Positions 6,857-14,601 of a stretch of 64,000 bases of DNA are shown piece by piece. The stretch comes from a virus. The stretch's first letter is position 1. Each line of letters starts with the position of its first letter. Made by a program: the position numbers and the translations under genes. The stretch is taken from the IMG/VR virus record IMGVR_UViG_3300037087_000181, positions 1-64,000 of that record; one strand, given 5' to 3'. The notes beneath the pieces were generated by a model. That model searched no databases. It was not told the DNA's origin and was given only the letters and a program-made list of their open reading frames with translations.

Positions 6857-7024
6857 TTATTTATCTTTTTCTATTGGACATCCAGATACTTCATTTATAC
6901 GGCAATAGTAATGACCGGGAGTATTACAATCACTAATAACAAGACACTTCCTGTTTTTACATTTAGTCTCAATTGCATAAACTTTTACCATTTTGCCATT
7001 TATTCGTTTTTTAATATATGCCAT
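6857..7024 (-). CDS. Small Cys-rich protein, 55 aa
   Basis: ATG at 7024, TAA at 6857-6859. Starts MAYIKKRINGKMVKVYAIET and contains five cysteines (C-x4-C, then C, C, C), so probably a metal-binding or disulfide-rich miniprotein. Leader catagtctatgagttta (plus-strand sense, 7022-7038) is repeated at 6839-6855 before the next gene. Confidence 0.55.
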   Translation of the reverse strand: MAYIKKRINGKMVKVYAIETKCKNRKCLVISDCNTPGHYYCRINEVSGCPIEKDK

Positions 7025-7042
7025 AGTCTATGAGTTTATTGG

Positions 7043-7222
7043 TTATTCCTTAAATCTCAAATCCTCATATTCTGGATGAATAAAATAATAACAATTAGTA
7101 TGACTGCCCCTCATTTGCTCAGTACCATTTTCATCTACAACCTTATATGTAGAGATTGCAGTAGTTTGTCCTTGTCCATCGTAAACAGGTTCAATTCTTA
7201 ATTTTTCATAATTTGTTGCCAT
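7043..7222 (-). CDS. Hypothetical protein, 59 aa
   Basis: ATG at 7222, TAA at 7043-7045. Starts MATNYEKLRIEPVYDGQGQT; a beta-rich body and the ending HPEYEDLRFKE. No family recognised. Lies between a decayed methyltransferase and the Cys-rich gene. Confidence 0.5.
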   Translation of the reverse strand: MATNYEKLRIEPVYDGQGQTTAISTYKVVDENGTEQMRGSHTNCYYFIHPEYEDLRFKE

Positions 7223-7250
7223 TTTTAAAATTATTAGTAATATTTATTTA

Positions 7251-7382
7251 TTAATTATCTTCAAACGGAACTTTATCCCTAATCTTAGAAACTCACAAAC
7301 AAATTGGTCTTGTCAGCGGATCAGCCTTCCCCTATTTACCATATTCCCATGGAGGGTCTATTACTATGGTTTTATATTTCAT
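7251..7382 (-). pseudogene. Remnant of an MT-A70-type adenine methyltransferase
   Basis: A 44-codon frame from an ATG at 7382 reads MKYKTIVIDPPWEYGK, then TAG where Trp is expected, then GKADPLTRPICL, TGA, and VSKIRDKVPFEDN. DPPW is the catalytic motif IV of MT-A70 N6-adenine methyltransferases, and the following GKWGKAD/TRP pattern is typical of phage members, which run to about 180-200 aa. Only the N-terminal motif and a short fragment survive, with two in-frame stops, so the gene is dead and mostly deleted. Confidence 0.7.
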
Positions 7383-7387
7383 AATAA

Positions 7388-7672
7388 TTAATCAGGAACA
7401 TAATCCATAACTCGACCAACTGATTGTGTCCCCTCTACTAATTCACATGTTGAGTTAGTAGTAATAACCATATGATGAGGATGATATTTCAATCCATTAC
7501 CTAAATGTTTCATCATAACACGAGCAACCTCTTCAAAATCTGCCTCTTTTTCAAGTTTTCTAATTAAATCAAGTGCAAAATCAATTCCTGCTAAATACTC
7601 ATCTCCATCAGAAATCTTCTTGTCAAACTCGATTTCTAATTCGTCAATAATTTTGTCTGTTAATGCTTTCAT
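7388..7672 (-). CDS. Hypothetical phage protein, 94 aa
   Basis: N-terminal helix (MKALTDKIIDELEIEFDKK) and a C-terminal part with EEVARVMMKHLGNGLKYHPH followed by VITTNSTCELVEG, a pattern I have seen in uncharacterised phage proteins of diverse hosts. Acidic overall. No function known. Probably the first gene of the leftward unit that includes the decayed methyltransferase. Confidence 0.6.
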   Translation of the reverse strand: MKALTDKIIDELEIEFDKKISDGDEYLAGIDFALDLIRKLEKEADFEEVARVMMKHLGNGLKYHPHHMVITTNSTCELVEGTQSVGRVMDYVPD

Positions 7673-7690
7673 TTTTAATTGTTTTAAATG

Positions 7691-7777
7691 TTAATACTTC
7701 AAACAAGTCAGTTTATGACAAACCATCTTTGATTTCCTGGTTATCAGATTCATAGTCTTGCTTTTAAATATTTTCAT
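7691..7777 (-). CDS. Possible 28-aa basic peptide
   Basis: ATG at 7777 and TAA at 7691-7693, seven bases downstream of a TATATTTG box (7784-7791). The peptide is strongly basic (MKIFKSKTMNLITRKSKMVC). Short and unsupported by any family, so it may be leader sequence of the 7388-7672 gene. Confidence 0.25.
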   Translation of the reverse strand: MKIFKSKTMNLITRKSKMVCHKLTCLKY

Positions 7778-7983
7778 TGTAAGCAAATATAGGGCAGGCA
7801 ATGGCAATTATTAGACTTTTCAAAATCATGTATCTGATCATAGGTTGCATCATTAAGCACATAGGTAATCTCTAATACAATGGGACAGGGGACATAAATA
7901 GTCACATATCCTGTGCAGGCAAAATCATACTTGTCTTTTTGACAAGCGTAGAAAATAAGTAAAAGGAAGATCAGTTTTTTCAT
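7774..7983 (-). CDS. Small lipoprotein, 69 aa
   Basis: I choose the ATG at 7983; an upstream TTG in frame overlaps the promoter box at 7999-8006. N-terminus MKKLIFLLLIFYACQKDKYD has a hydrophobic core ending in a cysteine (FYAC), a lipobox-like signal for lipoprotein processing. The mature part holds five more cysteines, suggesting disulfides outside the cytoplasm. Possible cell-surface role such as superinfection exclusion is inference. Confidence 0.6.
   Translation of the reverse strand: MKKLIFLLLIFYACQKDKYDFACTGYVTIYVPCPIVLEITYVLNDATYDQIHDFEKSNNCHCLPYICLQ
7784..7791 (-). promoter_or_regulatory. -7 box TATATTTG
   Basis: Minus-strand match inside the 3' end of the lipoprotein gene, upstream of the 7777 mini-ORF and the 7672 gene. 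Confidence 0.45.
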
Positions 7984-7998
7984 AGTTCTAATTTCTGC

Positions 7999-8006
7999 CA
8001 AAGATA
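7999..8006 (-). promoter_or_regulatory. -7 box TATCTTTG upstream of the lipoprotein gene
   Basis: Exact TATCTTTG on the minus strand, 15 bases upstream of the ATG at 7983. Its position decides against the in-frame TTG start. Confidence 0.7.
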
Positions 8007-8061
8007 AATCGAATAAGTGAGAAAAACAAATTTATAGGGATTATTTTTACTTTACCGGGCG

Positions 8062-8892
8062 TTATGTGTAATAAACATCTTTTAAACTATCCGAGAAAAA
8101 CATTGCGGCAGATGATACCCCGCATTGTTTACAGATAAGATAATCACACTTACTAAGGAGTAATGCTTGTATAAGACATTCCTCACCAAGTAGTTGTCTA
8201 TGGTTTGGCCTTCTGTCTGCAATGATGGCCCAGAGATTATACTTATTCATATACTCAAGTGTCTCGTCTGTGCGCCTGAATACGTTCTTTAGATAGAATA
8301 TGTTGTTGAACCACGTGTCAAACGATGGTAAGTAATGACTATCCTCCGTTACCACAAATATCTTGTCAATTTCTTTGTTGTCGTATAATACTTCTTTTGT
8401 CTTGCGTAACCAATCGTCCAATTGCTGATTGCCATATTCAGGATGTCCTGCATTAAGCTCACAACCCCTTGCCATAACACCAAGAACCGTCCTACCTTTA
8501 AACTCTTTTTCGTATATTTCGTCTACCTTATCAAGTATATGTTGTTTGATCTTTACGTGGTTTTTAAATACATCCCTGAACTCCGGCACGTCTGCCCTTT
8601 TCCATATCTTAGTGTGGTGCATGAATATTAGATGATCAAGTTCTACTTTAGCTACATTGTCATCTTTTGCTATCGGACGTTGATCGAACCACCAGTCCCA
8701 TGGGTTTTCTGCGTTACGGGGTGCTCTTGCATCCGTGAATGGATTATACCTATTAGCCCATGCGGTATGAGTGCAGTCAACGTAGGGTTCTAATCCTTGT
8801 TCCGTCGCCACCTTAATGTGGTCAAGAATACGAAAAAAGTTACTGAAGAACCCATAACCATAACTCGGTAGTCTTATGTAACCTCTGTTCAT
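8062..8892 (-). CDS. Fucosyltransferase-like (O-FucT/NodZ type) glycosyltransferase, 276 aa
   Basis: Reads as a GT-B type sugar transferase. An N-terminal motif GYGFFSNFFRILDHIKVATE (residues 12-31) resembles the GG/GN acceptor loop of the O-fucosyltransferase/NodZ superfamily, and VLGVMARGCELNAGH (about 137-151) occupies the place of the GDP-sugar-binding GxHxRRxD region, here with ARG rather than RR. The late segment SKCDYLICKQCGVSSAAMFF matches the superfamily's terminal nucleotide-binding loop. Last gene of the leftward glycan island; its start overlaps the stop of the upstream gene by four bases. Confidence 0.6.
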   Translation of the reverse strand: MNRGYIRLPSYGYGFFSNFFRILDHIKVATEQGLEPYVDCTHTAWANRYNPFTDARAPRNAENPWDWWFDQRPIAKDDNVAKVELDHLIFMHHTKIWKRADVPEFRDVFKNHVKIKQHILDKVDEIYEKEFKGRTVLGVMARGCELNAGHPEYGNQQLDDWLRKTKEVLYDNKEIDKIFVVTEDSHYLPSFDTWFNNIFYLKNVFRRTDETLEYMNKYNLWAIIADRRPNHRQLLGEECLIQALLLSKCDYLICKQCGVSSAAMFFSDSLKDVYYT

Positions 8893-9689
8893 AATAGTTT
8901 AAGTATTGTTTCCTTTAGCAAGTTTTCCCAGTTAACATATTGCAATGCTCTTTGAAAATTTTCTTCGATTGCGATAGTGTATGCAAAATATGAGTTGGGG
9001 GTGCTTTGATTACACCATTTTATTACTTCATCAACCGTATCTGCAATACAAATTCCATTTGCGTTAAAATATCTATCAATATTAGGACAGCCAATATAGA
9101 CCGGAATCGTTCTTGTTAAAAAGCAATCGAGTATCTTCTCGGAAAAGTAGTTTGGAATGCTTGTGTTTTCTATGCAGACGTGGAACATACAATCGAACAT
9201 ATCATTTTTTGAGTATCTTTCATCACCCAAGATTAGTTCATGGCTTATATCGACTCCCGTGGGTCTATACGTATGACTTAAATAGAAGTCTTTAGGTATT
9301 GCTATTTCTTCTCTGCGTCTCCAGAGTTCATGTCGCTTGGTATATCCTTCAAAAACAAGATTATTTTTTGCACCCACCACCGTAGATACCGCAAATTTCT
9401 TCTCATAAGGTTTGTCGTATGTCACCCATGCGTATATTCCACGAAAGAATACAGCCTTCGGATTAATGTTAAGAACGTCCTGCAAAAAAGTAAATACATA
9501 AGTATAACACTCAGGATGATCTCTTACATCATCATAGATACAACAGATAGGTTCATCCATAACAACTATACGAATCGTATTATCAGGAACCCGACTAAAA
9601 TCAAACTTATCTATAAGTATCTCTATCCTTTTGTCGGATTCAATCTCAATCGGAAATCCCCACGGTGCTTCGTTGCGTACTACTGGCAT
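8889..9689 (-). CDS. GT10-like (alpha-1,3-fucosyltransferase type) glycosyltransferase, 266 aa
   Basis: The C-terminal half carries the GT10 signature: FHVCIENTSIPNYFSEKILD (about residues 170-189), then TIPVYIGCPNIDRYFN. In GT10 enzymes this loop binds the GDP-sugar (FENS...YVTEK...PVYWG). The N-terminal half is divergent and shorter than bacterial fucosyltransferases. Likely transfers fucose or a related sugar to a surface or virion glycan. Overlaps its downstream neighbour by four bases. Confidence 0.7.
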   Translation of the reverse strand: MPVVRNEAPWGFPIEIESDKRIEILIDKFDFSRVPDNTIRIVVMDEPICCIYDDVRDHPECYTYVFTFLQDVLNINPKAVFFRGIYAWVTYDKPYEKKFAVSTVVGAKNNLVFEGYTKRHELWRRREEIAIPKDFYLSHTYRPTGVDISHELILGDERYSKNDMFDCMFHVCIENTSIPNYFSEKILDCFLTRTIPVYIGCPNIDRYFNANGICIADTVDEVIKWCNQSTPNSYFAYTIAIEENFQRALQYVNWENLLKETILKLL

Positions 9690-9691
9690 AA

Positions 9692-10297
9692 TTATTTTGT
9701 ATAAACAAATAAAAGATCATCATAACTATTATCCCAAATAACCGCACTATTGTGATCAAACTTGGTTAGGTTATCAAGTAGACTATACCCGGCATCGGTA
9801 AAGATACCCATGATAGTATCCTTAAATTTATTGGCTACCTCAATAACTACATAAGTTGGATGATAAAACTTCAAATCAAAACCCTGCAATACCTCAAGTT
9901 CATATCCCTCAACATCTAAACTTAACAAATCAATCGTTGTGATGTTATGTTGTTTTAAAATAGAATTAAGAGTTCTTCCTGTAACTGTGGTGTATGGGGG
10001 TCTATTGAGCATAACACCACCGACCGAAGCCATAGGAGACCCATCAAAGTCGCCACTTATCTCCTTTATGTCATCCGATACGACCAAAGCACAGTGCATA
10101 AAAATATTTTCAATTGATCTATTATCCATTAGCGTGGGGAAAATATACTCTGATGGCTCTATTAATAACCCCTTCCACCCTATTTTTTCAAGTTCATAGG
10201 TATAACTAAACGAGATACCATCATTAGCACCAGCTTCTATATAAAAGCCATTAGATTCTTTGACGTGATTAAGTAGGGTTTTAATGTAATATTCCAT
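9692..10297 (-). CDS. FkbM-family SAM-dependent methyltransferase, 201 aa
   Basis: Motif I FYIEAGANDGISFSYTYELE (residues 18-37) and the FkbM hallmark LSLDVEGYELEVLQGF (about 125-140) are both present. FkbM enzymes O-methylate sugars and polyketides. Complete length for the compact FkbM domain. Placed between glycosyltransferases, so it probably caps or decorates the glycan built by its neighbours. Its start follows the stop of the upstream methyltransferase directly. Confidence 0.8.
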   Translation of the reverse strand: MEYYIKTLLNHVKESNGFYIEAGANDGISFSYTYELEKIGWKGLLIEPSEYIFPTLMDNRSIENIFMHCALVVSDDIKEISGDFDGSPMASVGGVMLNRPPYTTVTGRTLNSILKQHNITTIDLLSLDVEGYELEVLQGFDLKFYHPTYVVIEVANKFKDTIMGIFTDAGYSLLDNLTKFDHNSAVIWDNSYDDLLFVYTK

Positions 10298-10987
10298 CTA
10301 TTGGGTTTTAACTGCTAATACCCAAGTAATAACAGGACAGTCTATTTCGTTCTTTCCGGGGTTATGACTATAAGTATAGTCCGGCCAAAGACTCTCGTAG
10401 GATTTCATAAGGTATTCTCTGTTGCCCCATTGACCAATCTTTAGAATGTCAAATCCCGCCAAAGTAACCATACAACCAAGTCCAACAGGAGTGATCCCCG
10501 TATAAAAATGATAAGGAGTACTATGTGGTATGTTGTTTGTGGGTACATTTGCGTAGAACATTCCACCTATCTTAAGATGATTATAAATGTTTTTAAGACA
10601 AAGGATTGGGTCATATAGATGTTCTATTATCTGATTACACATAGCAAAATCGTAGTCTTTCTTCGGGAGGCTTAGGGTATGTAAGTCATAACCTTCTGTG
10701 ACACCATATTCAAGATTAGTTACCTCATCTGGCCAAAGAAATTCCATTTCTGGATCGTCTTTTCCATCAAGAGTTAATATTTTATTAATATTTCTGACGT
10801 TTATGTGGGGGAGATAATTTTCAAACTCTAATAAAGCAATAACCCTCGGAAAGTCCTTGTTTTCCCATTTCCAAACCATGCCGTTAAGTTCAAAAGGCAT
10901 CGACACATACCTATTCCAGTACTCCTTTGTGTAATTGATTGCCACATGCTTCTCATAAATATCGTATATCTGCTCTTTACTTAGCAT
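10298..10987 (-). CDS. Class I SAM-dependent methyltransferase, 229 aa
   Basis: Rossmann-type methyltransferase of the Methyltransf_11/23 kind. The motif YDFAMCNQIIEHLYDPILCL (about residues 112-131) is the EHL/D post-motif region, followed by LKNIYNHLKIGGMFYANVP. A clear glycine-rich motif I is weak (LTLDGKDDPE, about 70). The long aromatic tail (HFYTGITPVGLG) resembles sugar or small-molecule methyltransferases in polysaccharide loci. Overlaps the exostosin-like gene by 11 bases. Confidence 0.7.
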   Translation of the reverse strand: MLSKEQIYDIYEKHVAINYTKEYWNRYVSMPFELNGMVWKWENKDFPRVIALLEFENYLPHINVRNINKILTLDGKDDPEMEFLWPDEVTNLEYGVTEGYDLHTLSLPKKDYDFAMCNQIIEHLYDPILCLKNIYNHLKIGGMFYANVPTNNIPHSTPYHFYTGITPVGLGCMVTLAGFDILKIGQWGNREYLMKSYESLWPDYTYSHNPGKNEIDCPVITWVLAVKTQ

Positions 10988-11867
10988 AACTCAGTATTTT
11001 ATCTTTCCAATATTGAAAATTAAGTTGGCTCATATTAGGCTCAACCTCATTAAATTGATCAAGAGTCCTTGCGAGGATTTCAACAGTGACGTCACTCCAT
11101 TGCTTTGGTAAATAAATAGGTAGGTCGCTCCAGAAGCGATTATTATTATTGCCTAACTCTATCGGCACTGACCCCAAATAAAGTGTTTCCCATGTCCTGT
11201 GCGTGTCCATACCATTACCCTCTGGACAAAGAACAAACTTATGGTTGTAGATATTATCAATATAGCTATCAAAGTCACTTCCGTTGGCTTTCATATCTAC
11301 CGTAACCCACGGAAAATCTTTAAAATAGTCGTAACATTCTTGTCTTTTTTTAAGGTTTGTGTTGATATTAAAGTTCATATAGACAAGATTCTTCCATTGG
11401 TGGGGTTCTTTCAATTTCTCTTTGATTTTCTTCTTTTTGTTTATCTCAGGAAACCACATATCGTTCTCTAAACCGATGGGGATTGCTGAAATCCGCTTAT
11501 GAAAGCAATTGATGTTCTTTGAAAACCAATGAATGACGTTATCCGGTAAACTAAACCAATCCACATTCTGCCCAAACCCGTCAAATGTGCTAAAAAATCC
11601 ATCACCCATACTTGTACTTGTTTCATTAATCAAATTGTCAGAGTTATGAGTTATTATAACAAACTGATACCGTTCCAACTGACGCAAAAGTCCAAACAAA
11701 CTCCCTGCATACATCGTATGTGTATATACAATGTAGATACTTTTTTCACGCAAGAATAATGGTCTGAATGTATTTGCAAGATTATCGTAATCTCCCGGTA
11801 GTTTTTTTTCTGGGGAGAAAGTAAAATCCGCAAGTTCTTTAAATTTATCTCCAGTTATGACGTCCAT
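10977..11867 (-). CDS. Exostosin-like (GT47-type) glycosyltransferase, 296 aa
   Basis: The C-terminal signature FVLCPEGNGMDTHRTWETLY (about residues 213-232) followed by LGSVPIEL matches the donor-binding loop of exostosin/GT47-like enzymes (CPxGxGxDxHRxWE). The N-terminal half is a variable acceptor domain. Probably transfers a sugar from a nucleotide donor. Overlaps genes on both sides (10977-10987 and 11855-11867), consistent with one tightly packed operon. Confidence 0.75.
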   Translation of the reverse strand: MDVITGDKFKELADFTFSPEKKLPGDYDNLANTFRPLFLREKSIYIVYTHTMYAGSLFGLLRQLERYQFVIITHNSDNLINETSTSMGDGFFSTFDGFGQNVDWFSLPDNVIHWFSKNINCFHKRISAIPIGLENDMWFPEINKKKKIKEKLKEPHQWKNLVYMNFNINTNLKKRQECYDYFKDFPWVTVDMKANGSDFDSYIDNIYNHKFVLCPEGNGMDTHRTWETLYLGSVPIELGNNNNRFWSDLPIYLPKQWSDVTVEILARTLDQFNEVEPNMSQLNFQYWKDKILSYAK

Positions 11868-12601
11868 AAATAAATTGCATTATGTGGTGCGGTAAGTGGA
11901 ACTTCGGGGACAAAAAACCCATCCTTCTTTAAAACCCAAATTTCCTTTGATGTCATTGCACGCTCCTTAATCCGTTGATCTAAGTAATTACAGGTCATAT
12001 ATCCTTTGGCGGAATGTTCAATGATATTTTTTGCATAGAAATTTTGATCCTGACGGCTTATCTCCGTGAAACAGTAGTTTGATATGCACAAATCATAGTC
12101 TCGATGTAAAAGGCTTCTATGACTCCGTAGGACTATGTTTTCTATGCCATGACAAATAAGGTATTTCTTTGCGAGGGCCAATACCTCTGGTAAATCAATT
12201 AAAGTGTAACTCTTTGGAACGAAATAATCATTGATGATTTTACATTGCCCACCATAGCCTATACCTATCTCTACTATATCCAAATCATCCAAAGAGCCAA
12301 AATGAGTCACTAAGTCTGCAAGAACCTTGACATAACGTAATGTGGATGGTGAAATTTCCATGTTAAGTTCATCATACCAAAACATTTGTGGTGTTCCGAG
12401 ACTGTCGTTAGTCGCAAAACACTCAATATGCTTCAGCAGTTTCGGTTGTAGTCGTTTAATCTCGCTAAGATACCCCAACCCCTGCTCATACGTCACATGT
12501 TCGAGCATATAGGTACAGGCAGTATTACCCTTGAAGGTTTTGAAGACTTCTTCGTCTTTTACCGCTTGTAGGCAAAGGTCGGTGTATTTATCATAAATCA
12601 T
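11855..12601 (-). CDS. Putative sugar O-methyltransferase, 248 aa
   Basis: Motif I DIVEIGIGYGGQCKIINDYF (about residues 100-119) and the acidic motif II LIDLPEVLALAKKYL (about 128-142) match the putative sugar O-methyltransferase family found in O-antigen loci. A TATATTTG box at 12606-12613 sits five bases from the ATG at 12601, so the transcript could be leaderless or start elsewhere. Confidence 0.75.
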   Translation of the reverse strand: MIYDKYTDLCLQAVKDEEVFKTFKGNTACTYMLEHVTYEQGLGYLSEIKRLQPKLLKHIECFATNDSLGTPQMFWYDELNMEISPSTLRYVKVLADLVTHFGSLDDLDIVEIGIGYGGQCKIINDYFVPKSYTLIDLPEVLALAKKYLICHGIENIVLRSHRSLLHRDYDLCISNYCFTEISRQDQNFYAKNIIEHSAKGYMTCNYLDQRIKERAMTSKEIWVLKKDGFFVPEVPLTAPHNAIYLWTS

Positions 12602-12605
12602 GATT

Positions 12606-12613
12606 CAAATATA
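12606..12613 (-). promoter_or_regulatory. -7 box TATATTTG abutting a start codon
   Basis: Minus strand, with only four bases between the box and the ATG at 12601. Confidence 0.45.
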
Positions 12614-12648
12614 TAACTTAATTATTTAATTTCCAAATATTTTGTTAT

Positions 12649-13143
12649 TTATTTTTCGTCAGGGAAATTTAAGTTGGCAAATTCACCAAATAATTCTTTG
12701 GCTTTCTTATCATAGGAACGAGCAGCATCTTCGGCAGTATAATAGACACCCAAACAAATTTCTTTATAGTTAACATGGATTCTGGCACGAAACTTCTTTG
12801 TCCTTCTCTCCCCCTGTTTAAGACTAACACCATTATAAGGGATTTCTCCTCTAATTGCAGAATTCTTGTGATTATCTGTTTCTGTACAGTTCCTTAGATT
12901 TGATTTTTGATTATTCAATCCATTATGATCAATATGGTCAACTTCAAGTTCAGGAGGCGTGTGCATTATTTCTCTGTGCATATTAATCATTTTCCTACTT
13001 CTGTTTTCAGAAATAGTGCCCCATCTTTGAGCATAATAATGACCATTGTTACCATGAGCGAACCATTTCCATTTGCTTAACCAAACAAAGTCATCATCGT
13101 CTACCAATGCAACTTGCCCCCTTGTTAATTGAATCTCTTTCAT
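12649..13143 (-). CDS. HNH homing endonuclease with AP2 DNA-binding domain, 164 aa
   Basis: Start chosen at the ATG at 13143 (MKEIQLTRGQVALVDDDDF); the frame extends to 13209 through a hairpin-forming leader. The order is an N-terminal NUMOD-like beta segment, an HNH core (MHREIMHTPPELEVDHIDHN, then GLNNQKSNLRNCT) with the catalytic DHIDHN...N pattern, and a C-terminal AP2-type domain (GVYYTAEDAARSYDKKAKEL). This is the usual freestanding HNH/AP2 homing nuclease of phages. It interrupts the glycan operon and carries its own promoter. Confidence 0.9.
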   Translation of the reverse strand: MKEIQLTRGQVALVDDDDFVWLSKWKWFAHGNNGHYYAQRWGTISENRSRKMINMHREIMHTPPELEVDHIDHNGLNNQKSNLRNCTETDNHKNSAIRGEIPYNGVSLKQGERRTKKFRARIHVNYKEICLGVYYTAEDAARSYDKKAKELFGEFANLNFPDEK

Positions 13144-13237
13144 CTTGTGTCGTTTTTTGATATGTGTCGAAAAAAATGGAGGAAAGGACTCGACACTCGT
13201 CTGCTTCATCGGGTAGCTATATCCGACTATTCCTCCA

Positions 13238-13245
13238 CAAAGATA
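13238..13245 (-). promoter_or_regulatory. -7 box TATCTTTG for the HNH/AP2 gene
   Basis: Exact minus-strand box about 95 bases upstream of the chosen ATG at 13143. The leader between them can form a 7-bp GTGTCGA/TCGACAC stem. Confidence 0.65.
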
Positions 13246-13251
13246 GTAAAT

Positions 13252-13980
13252 TTATTTATTATCTTGCCAGCTAACTGTCCAGTAGTGAATGCCATAACTA
13301 CACTCTTTAATGTACCTTTTAGGATTAGAGATAGCACGCTGAGTATTGGGAAGACAATAAAAAAAGTCAAAAGGAAAGACAACCACTCCCGATGTGTCAG
13401 TATCTATCGTTTTTAAAAAACATTTCGTAAAATGATAGGGGCCTGATCCATGCATAATTTCCATTGCATCATGCCCACGATAGGGTGTATCAAGATCGTC
13501 TATACATGTCTGAATAATAGGATGATTGGGGATGCTTGCAATGATGCCTATATAAAGAACGAATACGTCTCCATATCCAAGACCACAGAAGAACTTAAGA
13601 TTAAGGAGATCATCAAGTGGTCTTATACATTCAAAATCAACATCGATATATACTCCGCCATACTGTTTAAGTATTTCATATCTTAACAAATCACTTTTCA
13701 TTCCTTGGTTGGGACACGCCTCCAAAATACTTCTTTTGGTAATGAAAATATCATTGACATCTTTATCTGTCCAAAGTTTATATTTGTAGTCAGGATTATA
13801 AAACTTCCATGATTGCATGAATTTTTCATATTTTTCAGGCACGTTGCCCCCTAACCAAATTTGGTGTATGATCTTCGGAATATGTTGTTCTGTATCGGTA
13901 GCCTCGGTATAGTTCAAAGCAAACAAATCACTTACTATCTTCCATGTAGGACTATTATCTTCTTCTATCAAGTATTTCAT
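13252..13980 (-). CDS. GT32-like glycosyltransferase with DXD motif, 242 aa
   Basis: Start at ATG 13980; a TTG two codons earlier is in frame but overlaps the upstream stop. IPKIIHQIWLGGNVPEKYEK (about residues 32-51) is the N-terminal signature of OCH1/capsular GT32-type transferases, and KQYGGVYIDVDFECIRPL (about 106-123) holds the metal-binding DXD. A late His-Tyr-Trp (IHYWTVSW) matches the family's last motif. Complete length. Likely adds a hexose in the glycan pathway. Confidence 0.85.
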   Translation of the reverse strand: MKYLIEEDNSPTWKIVSDLFALNYTEATDTEQHIPKIIHQIWLGGNVPEKYEKFMQSWKFYNPDYKYKLWTDKDVNDIFITKRSILEACPNQGMKSDLLRYEILKQYGGVYIDVDFECIRPLDDLLNLKFFCGLGYGDVFVLYIGIIASIPNHPIIQTCIDDLDTPYRGHDAMEIMHGSGPYHFTKCFLKTIDTDTSGVVVFPFDFFYCLPNTQRAISNPKRYIKECSYGIHYWTVSWQDNK

Positions 13981-13982
13981 AA

Positions 13983-14423
13983 TCAAATATTTTTATTTCT
14001 CCCATCAAAGACCACAATCATACTATCGTGCATAGGACTTTTATTGGTAACAAAATTACCCCAAGAATCATATCCCTTAAACTTAATTCGCCCTTTCCAA
14101 AAACGAATTGGTTCTGTAATGTTTTGCAAAATTACATCATGGAATAATCGAGTGCTTGTGGATACAGGAAGCAATAACACACAAAGTTTTCCCTTATTCT
14201 TTTCTTCCACGGCTTTCAAAACAAACTTCTTTTTTAAATCAACACTATATGGAGGATTTACAAAATTACTTGTCCCCCATTCTACCTCAAGTCCATTCCA
14301 TTTAGAAACATCATGTTCAATAGGACAGGGATCAAAATCAAAATGAAATCGTTCATTAAGTTCATCATAAACATACAAGGGTGTTGCCCAATTATCACTA
14401 TGTGGTAAATTTCTATTTTTCAT
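13983..14423 (-). CDS. Phage DNA N6-adenine methyltransferase (Dam type), 146 aa
   Basis: Residues 9-20 (NWATPLYVYDEL) and FDFDPCP (about 28-34) match phage N-6-adenine-methyltransferases of the PF05869 kind, and TSNFVNPPYS contains the catalytic NPPY. FWKGRIKFKG (about 110) is the typical post-core segment. Methylates adenine in DNA, probably to protect phage DNA from host restriction. Embedded in the glycan operon, with its stop touching the GT32 start. Confidence 0.9.
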   Translation of the reverse strand: MKNRNLPHSDNWATPLYVYDELNERFHFDFDPCPIEHDVSKWNGLEVEWGTSNFVNPPYSVDLKKKFVLKAVEEKNKGKLCVLLLPVSTSTRLFHDVILQNITEPIRFWKGRIKFKGYDSWGNFVTNKSPMHDSMIVVFDGRNKNI

Positions 14424-14601
14424 CTAAAAACCTTTCATTATGCCAACCATCGTCAGCGTAGTTACGAGAATATTTTTGTTGCAATGTAACCCACTCCATC
14501 CATCTCATTTCGGAGAGGGTACAGATAGGGAATAGGGCAAACCTTCTGATGGTTCTTATTTCTCCGTCTTGCGGGTTTTCAAAGAAAACGTGGTATTTCA
14601 T
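14413..14601 (-). CDS. Hypothetical protein, 62 aa
   Basis: Starts MKYHVFFENPQDGEIRTIRR; a short alpha/beta protein with a Trp-rich centre (EMRWMEWVTLQQKY). Overlaps the Dam gene by 11 bases and the upstream GT25 gene by 4, so it is locked in the operon. No family recognised. Confidence 0.6.
   Translation of the reverse strand: MKYHVFFENPQDGEIRTIRRFALFPICTLSEMRWMEWVTLQQKYSRNYADDGWHNERFLDEK

Noticed and set aside
9330-9704. 124-codon plus-strand frame opposite the GT10-like gene
   Set aside because: Antisense shadow; the minus-strand gene has the recognisable GT10 signature and operon overlaps.
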